A stretch of DNA of 64,000 nt from Anaerovibrio lipolyticus DSM 3074. Its GTDB lineage: Bacteria > Bacillota > Negativicutes > Selenomonadales > Selenomonadaceae. Position 1 is the stretch's first letter. Each line of letters starts with the position of its first letter. Shown here in pieces: positions 12,901 through 18,900 of the stretch. The notes below the pieces were generated by a model. The model saw only the letters and a program-made list of their open reading frames with translations, was not told the DNA's origin and made no database searches. The position numbers and the translations under genes were made by a program. The stretch covers positions 1-64,000 of the forward strand of contig NZ_FQYW01000009.1 in the NCBI RefSeq assembly GCF_900141865.1. Direction: 5' to 3'.

Positions 12901-15900
12901 CCTGGCACAGCCATACCAGCCACAGCTACGCTGCGCAGCTTGGAGGTAGCCGTAATTTCGTCCTTTTTACCCACCTGAGCCCCAAAGAATACAGACCCGG
13001 CACTAAAGAAGTTGTCGTCTGCCACATTAATCAGGGCACTGCTATTAGCCTCTACTGTAGCCTTGGAAGCCATTCCGGTTACTACAGCAGCGGCATGATT
13101 ATCAATATCTGTTTTCAGCTTCGGAGCATTGGCTGTCTGGAAGGACAGGGCATCTGCCTCGAATAAATAATTTTTCCCCTTTATGTTTATCTGAGAAGTG
13201 CTGCTATCCTTCACATAGGTACTGTTCCAGCCCGCAGAAGCAAGCCCCGCAGCAATTCCTGTGCTGTTGGCAGTAAAATTACCTGTCTTGATGGCATTAA
13301 TATTGATTTTGCCATCTGACTTCGTGGTATTGATGCTATAGGTTTTGCTTGCATCAGTATTTTCAATATTAACGGCCACGGCGCTGGTATTGGTAATACC
13401 AGTATTAATTGCATTTACCGAAGCTGTGCCAGCTGCCACACCATATACATTAGTATTGGCGGTAATGGCGTTATTGGCATTAATCTTCATATCACTTTCA
13501 GTAGTAATATGGGTATTCTTAACATTAATCCCGGTAGTACCGCTGGTTTCCACTGTACTGTTAATAGCGTTGGCAGCTATTTTAGTCCCCAAAGTACCTA
13601 CAGCACCCTGAGTATAAATACCAGGCTTCTTATCATTGTTGTCCCGCTGTTTATCCACGGTATTGGCTAAAATCTCTACATTTTGGCCATACAAAGTGGC
13701 ACTGTCAAAATTAACATTGGCAGTATTTTTCACATTGGCAGTAGCATGGGTTACCACAAAGGCTCCAAGGCCCACACTGGCCCCCTTGGCATTCAGATTA
13801 AGCCTGTTTTTCTCAGTGGCGTCAATGTGCAACATGCCACCAGCAGCATTAATACTGGAGCCAGTAACAGAAAGATTAGCTCCTGATGCGGTCCCCTTCA
13901 AATTGGTATCAATTTTAAAGGCTGTACGTTCTCTTGATTTTTGACGCTCGCTGGCGCTCATTCCAACGAAGCTGCCGGTATTATTCTTGTCCTGGGCATT
14001 GGCGGTGCTGATTTTGTCCTGTAATTCCTTATCCGCCGTTATACTTGTATTAATAGAAGTGTTTATATGGTTAACGCCGGCTGCCACACCACCAAGGGAA
14101 AGGTTAAGCATGCTTGTATCAATATCACGGTCAATACCCACATCTACACTAACGCCCTTCCTGGCAGAAAGTTCACTTTTATTACTAATATTGATATTGG
14201 ATTTATCTGCAATTGTTGTAATCGCGCTGTTAACCCCTGCACCACCCAAAAGACCGACCTGGGCAGCATCATTGGAATAATCAGCTTTTATGGTGTCATG
14301 GGAGCTTACACTTATTGCTCCCGATTCAATTTTAGATTTATTGATAGATACGGACACGTCAGCGGTATGCTTGTTATAATTTACTGTTCCATTCAAGCTG
14401 CCGCCCAATCCCGCAACGCCACCGGAAAGCAAAGCAGCACTCTGGATAGTATTGTTACGTGCCTTAACCTCTGCCGCTGCATCATCCTTTTGTGAACCAT
14501 CAGTATCAGATAAGGTACTGTTGGAAACACTGGCCGCAACAACAGTTTTCTGTTCCAAAAGATTTAGACCAAAGCCTGCAGAGACTCCCACACCAGATAA
14601 AGAGACTCCGTATGTATCCATATAGATACGGCTTTCGTTTTCGGCCCAGACATTAGCCTTGTTTTCATAACTCAAATTAAGATTATTAACCTTAGCCGAA
14701 ACATTCATATAAAGATCATCATGAATCAGGTTTGCATTAAGGGCAGCACCCTCTACAGCCAAACCACCGGCTACGGCCAAATTGGAAATTCCTTGCTTGG
14801 AAATGGCCTGTAGGTCAAAATTATAGGCCTTTACATTGGTGGTTTTTTTGGAATCGCTTTCTGCAAGCACAACGCGGCCCAAAATATTGCTGTTCTGGTT
14901 AGCACCAAAGCCTATATTACCGCCACCGGCAGCACCCATTTCAAAGGAACCAATATTATTGTAGTCTGATGCTTTTACAGATACATTTTTATATTGATCG
15001 ATATCAGCGCCTTCATTTACAGAGGTATCATTTAAGCTAGTCTTGGTATCGCCGGAAATATAATTTTCGTTAAATGTTCCAGCTACACCAGCTATGGCTC
15101 CCCCGGCACCTGTAAGGACATCAGCTGCTATAGCATGGGTAGAGCTGCTGTCCACCACCAAACCACTAAGCTTGGAATTTGTACGGGCAGACTTAAGGAG
15201 ACTAGGATCAAAGGTGGCACGGCTTACGGAACCGCTGATAATACCATCAGATTTATTCTTATCAGCAGACTTCATGCCATTATTTACAGAAATCTTATAT
15301 TTTTCGAATTCAGCAGCATTTTCGGAATCACTGGTCCAGGTGACTAATTTGCTGTCCTTGACAGCTGCCAGGGTATCCCCGGTGATCTGATTGTTGGCCA
15401 CAGAAACACCAAACCCGCCGCCGGCACCTCCTGCAATAACACCGGCAATGGAGGAAATAGCATCGTCACTTTGGGCTACAACGCCAATATTATTGCTACT
15501 GATTATATTTGTCTTATTCATTTCCGCAGTAGTATTGCCACGGATATTGTTATAGCTGTATGAACCACCAATAGCAAAGGTATTTGCCCCAGCCAAACCA
15601 ATGCCAATACCCAACAGCTTTGTATTGGAGGTAGAATTAATATCCAGATTATACAAATTGCTGGCTTGTGCCGCAGGAGTGTTCAGATAGTTATAAAATG
15701 CCTTAGTGTTCTGGTCCACATCGTTAAAGGAAAGACCTACACCACCGGCCAAAACTCCTGAAAAGGCGGTAGCCAAAGCTGCCCCAGCAGTCTTATTGTT
15801 GATATCAGAGGTAGCCTTAATATTCAAAATTGCACTAGAATTAACTTCCTGATTAGCAGCCTTCTTTTCATTTACGGAAGTGTTTTCCATACCGGCATTT

Positions 15901-18900
15901 ACATCTTTATAAACATTGGTACGGGCTACACCGCCCTGAAGATTTACACTGCCCTCAATACCAACACCAACACCTACAGTTGTGGCTCTGGATTTATCGT
16001 TGGCTAATACATCCATTTGGGCAGTATCATCCTTTGGAGCATTAATAACGGCGTCCTTAATCAGGGCCTGAGTAGTTTCCCGCTGGTTCTTTTTACCGAT
16101 ATTAGCATAGGCCACACCACCGCCGATACCGGCTACACCACCTACAGAGATGTTAAGGCCACCGGCAATTGTAGTCTTGGAGGTTGTATTTTCAGCATTA
16201 ACCTTCAGTCCCTTTACATTGACAATTTCAGTACCCTTCTGTCCCTTGCTTATAATCGCCTCACTGCTGTTGCTTCCTTCGTTTACTGCAACTGCACCAT
16301 TTAAGTTAAACTTCGAGGCACCAACCCCGGCACCTATTGCAAGGACATAAGTATTATTTTTTGCATTCAAATCAAGGGTACCATCAGATTCGTTGGCCCC
16401 AAATTTAATTTCCCCACCCTTTACGTATACACCGGTGGTATTATTCATATCATTATTGGCAAAGGTCATACCAACACCAACATTGGTGGACGCGTTAAAC
16501 TGACCGGCCACGCTAACAATGCTGGATTTATTATCCGCTAAGGCACTGACAGCATTTGCAGACAAGCTGCTATCCGTAATGTTCACCTTGTTGTTATTGG
16601 TAACGTTGTGCCAGCTTATGCCACCTGCACCGCCAAAGTAGTTGGAACCAATGGAAGCACCTGCCGCTGTTCCCACAATCTTCGTCTGATTGGTGGTGGT
16701 GGTATAAATAGAAGCTCCCTTTAAGGTTGCTCCAGTGATATCCACTGACAGATTATTCTTGATATCGTCAATACCTACACCTACGCCGGCACCATTTCCA
16801 CTTAAATTGATGCCCGCAGCCACGTTCAGCACCAGACTGCTTCCTGGAATGGTAGTATTGGCATTGTTATCGGTATTTTCTTTTATTTCCTTGTTGTTGT
16901 TTTCATCCACAACTGCTTCGTTGTTGATGGTTTTCTTGGCTGCAGTTGCAACGTACTTGTCAGTAATGTTATTAACATCAATGCCGTTGGCCTTCAGCTC
17001 TTCCTTTTTGGCATCGGTTTTAGGCTTTTCTATCTCCTTGTCATGGGCAATCAAAGACACATCCCCGCTGGCGTCTATTTGGGTGCCATTGCGAACAGCT
17101 GCCTGAACGTTATTATTAATTTCATTGTAGGCCACAGCGCCGTCAAGACCAATGGCTGACTTGCCGCCACCCTTGCTACCGGCAACTGCCACGTTAAGAT
17201 GATTTATAGACTTGGCAGCTTCCACATAAAAGGCATCTATTTTTTTGTATTCTCCGCCACTTATCATGCTGACCAGATTATTGGACAGATCGCTGATGGA
17301 TACAGAGCCACCCAAATTGACAGAGGTACCATCACTGCCTGTCCAGTTGGCCGCCAAGCCACCAGCAAGCTGCCAGTTGCTAGCTGTGGCAGTGTTTGTA
17401 ATATTAGTCTTTGTCGTACCCTCGAAGTTTTTGTTTACGTCAGTACCAAGCATCATGGCTCTGACATTATTATTAACGTTGTTGTAGGATACGGAACCAC
17501 TGGCTGTGAGATTGCTGCCGCTGCTGGAATTAACACCCAGGGCCAGGCCGCTGGCCACCTCTGTACCAGATTTTTCTGCCGTATTGGAAACACTGTCGGC
17601 TCCTTCAATCTGAGTGTTCATTATGAGTGAATCCACGGTTCTGGCAGCATTCACATAGCCCACAGCTCCACCAACAGCAACTGAAGGACTTTCGTTTTTC
17701 TTCAGGGCATTATAAGCTGCTCCCCCGGCGAAGGAGCCAAGGAAGGTGTTGTCAGTAGCACTGACTGCCACTTCGGTCAAAGAAGAATTAGCAGCTTCAT
17801 TTTTCTCAATTATAATTCCATCTACAGTTGCCGCAGTATCGTTGATTCCCTTATTTATAGCGGCACTTCCCGCTGCAGACAGTCTGAAGCCTCCTTTACC
17901 GCCAAGGTTCTTATCGTCAGCCTCCTTATTGCTTTCATTGGAGCCGTTGACAGTGTCTGTAAGCTTGCTGCCTTTAAGCCAGTTATCAAATTTATCACGC
18001 TTGTTGGCGAGTTTTTGAATAAGGTCGCTTCCCTTATCAAATAGAGTCCTGTCGGAGCCTGCGGTTCCAGCTATTTCAGCTCCAATACTGTTTATAGTAC
18101 CGGTAGTTGTAGCAGTAACATCCAATTTATTGGCCTGCCAAAGGATTTCATCCTCTGCATCAATAGGAGCTTCAAAATCTGTGGCCGCACCAAAGAAATC
18201 ATCATCCACGGAGCCCAACTTTTCGGCCAGTTCACGGGCCAGTACTGAACGGTTGGTGGTGCGGTTTTCCGCCTTATTTTCTTCCGTGTCATCAGCTTTA
18301 TCTGAAGCTTTCTTTATACCTTCGCCATTATCTGCCACCTGTACAATATTATTGGTATTATAGTCCACATAGTTGACACCAATACCCACAGCACCTACAG
18401 CATCCTGTCCACCCAAAGTGAGACCACCGGTAATGGCATTAATGGTGGTATTATTTTCCGTATGGAGGTTTATGGTACCATTATTACTGCCTTCATCCGA
18501 TCCATCCGGTTTTCCGGTGGCAGTCAGCGTTGCCTCATCATCAATAGACACAATGCTGTTGCCTGTGCCCTTTACAATATTCACCATACCGCCGATATTA
18601 AGCGTATCAGCCTTGCCGGAGGAATAGACAATATCCACCTGCTTCATATTGTTGACGCCATTAATATCTATTGCATTGCCTTCAATTATGGTATTTTTGC
18701 CCACCATAACCAAGCCGGTTCCGTTTATCTCCTGATGAGCTACACTAGCCCCCATGCCCACTTTGCCAGACTGATCCAGAGTACCATATTCGCCCCCCTT
18801 ACCGGTAAGGGTAACTGTATAGGTACCAGATTCCGCTTTTATACCGGTATTGCCATCAGCTTTAATGGTTGTTTCTTCGCCAATTAAAACGGCAGCATTA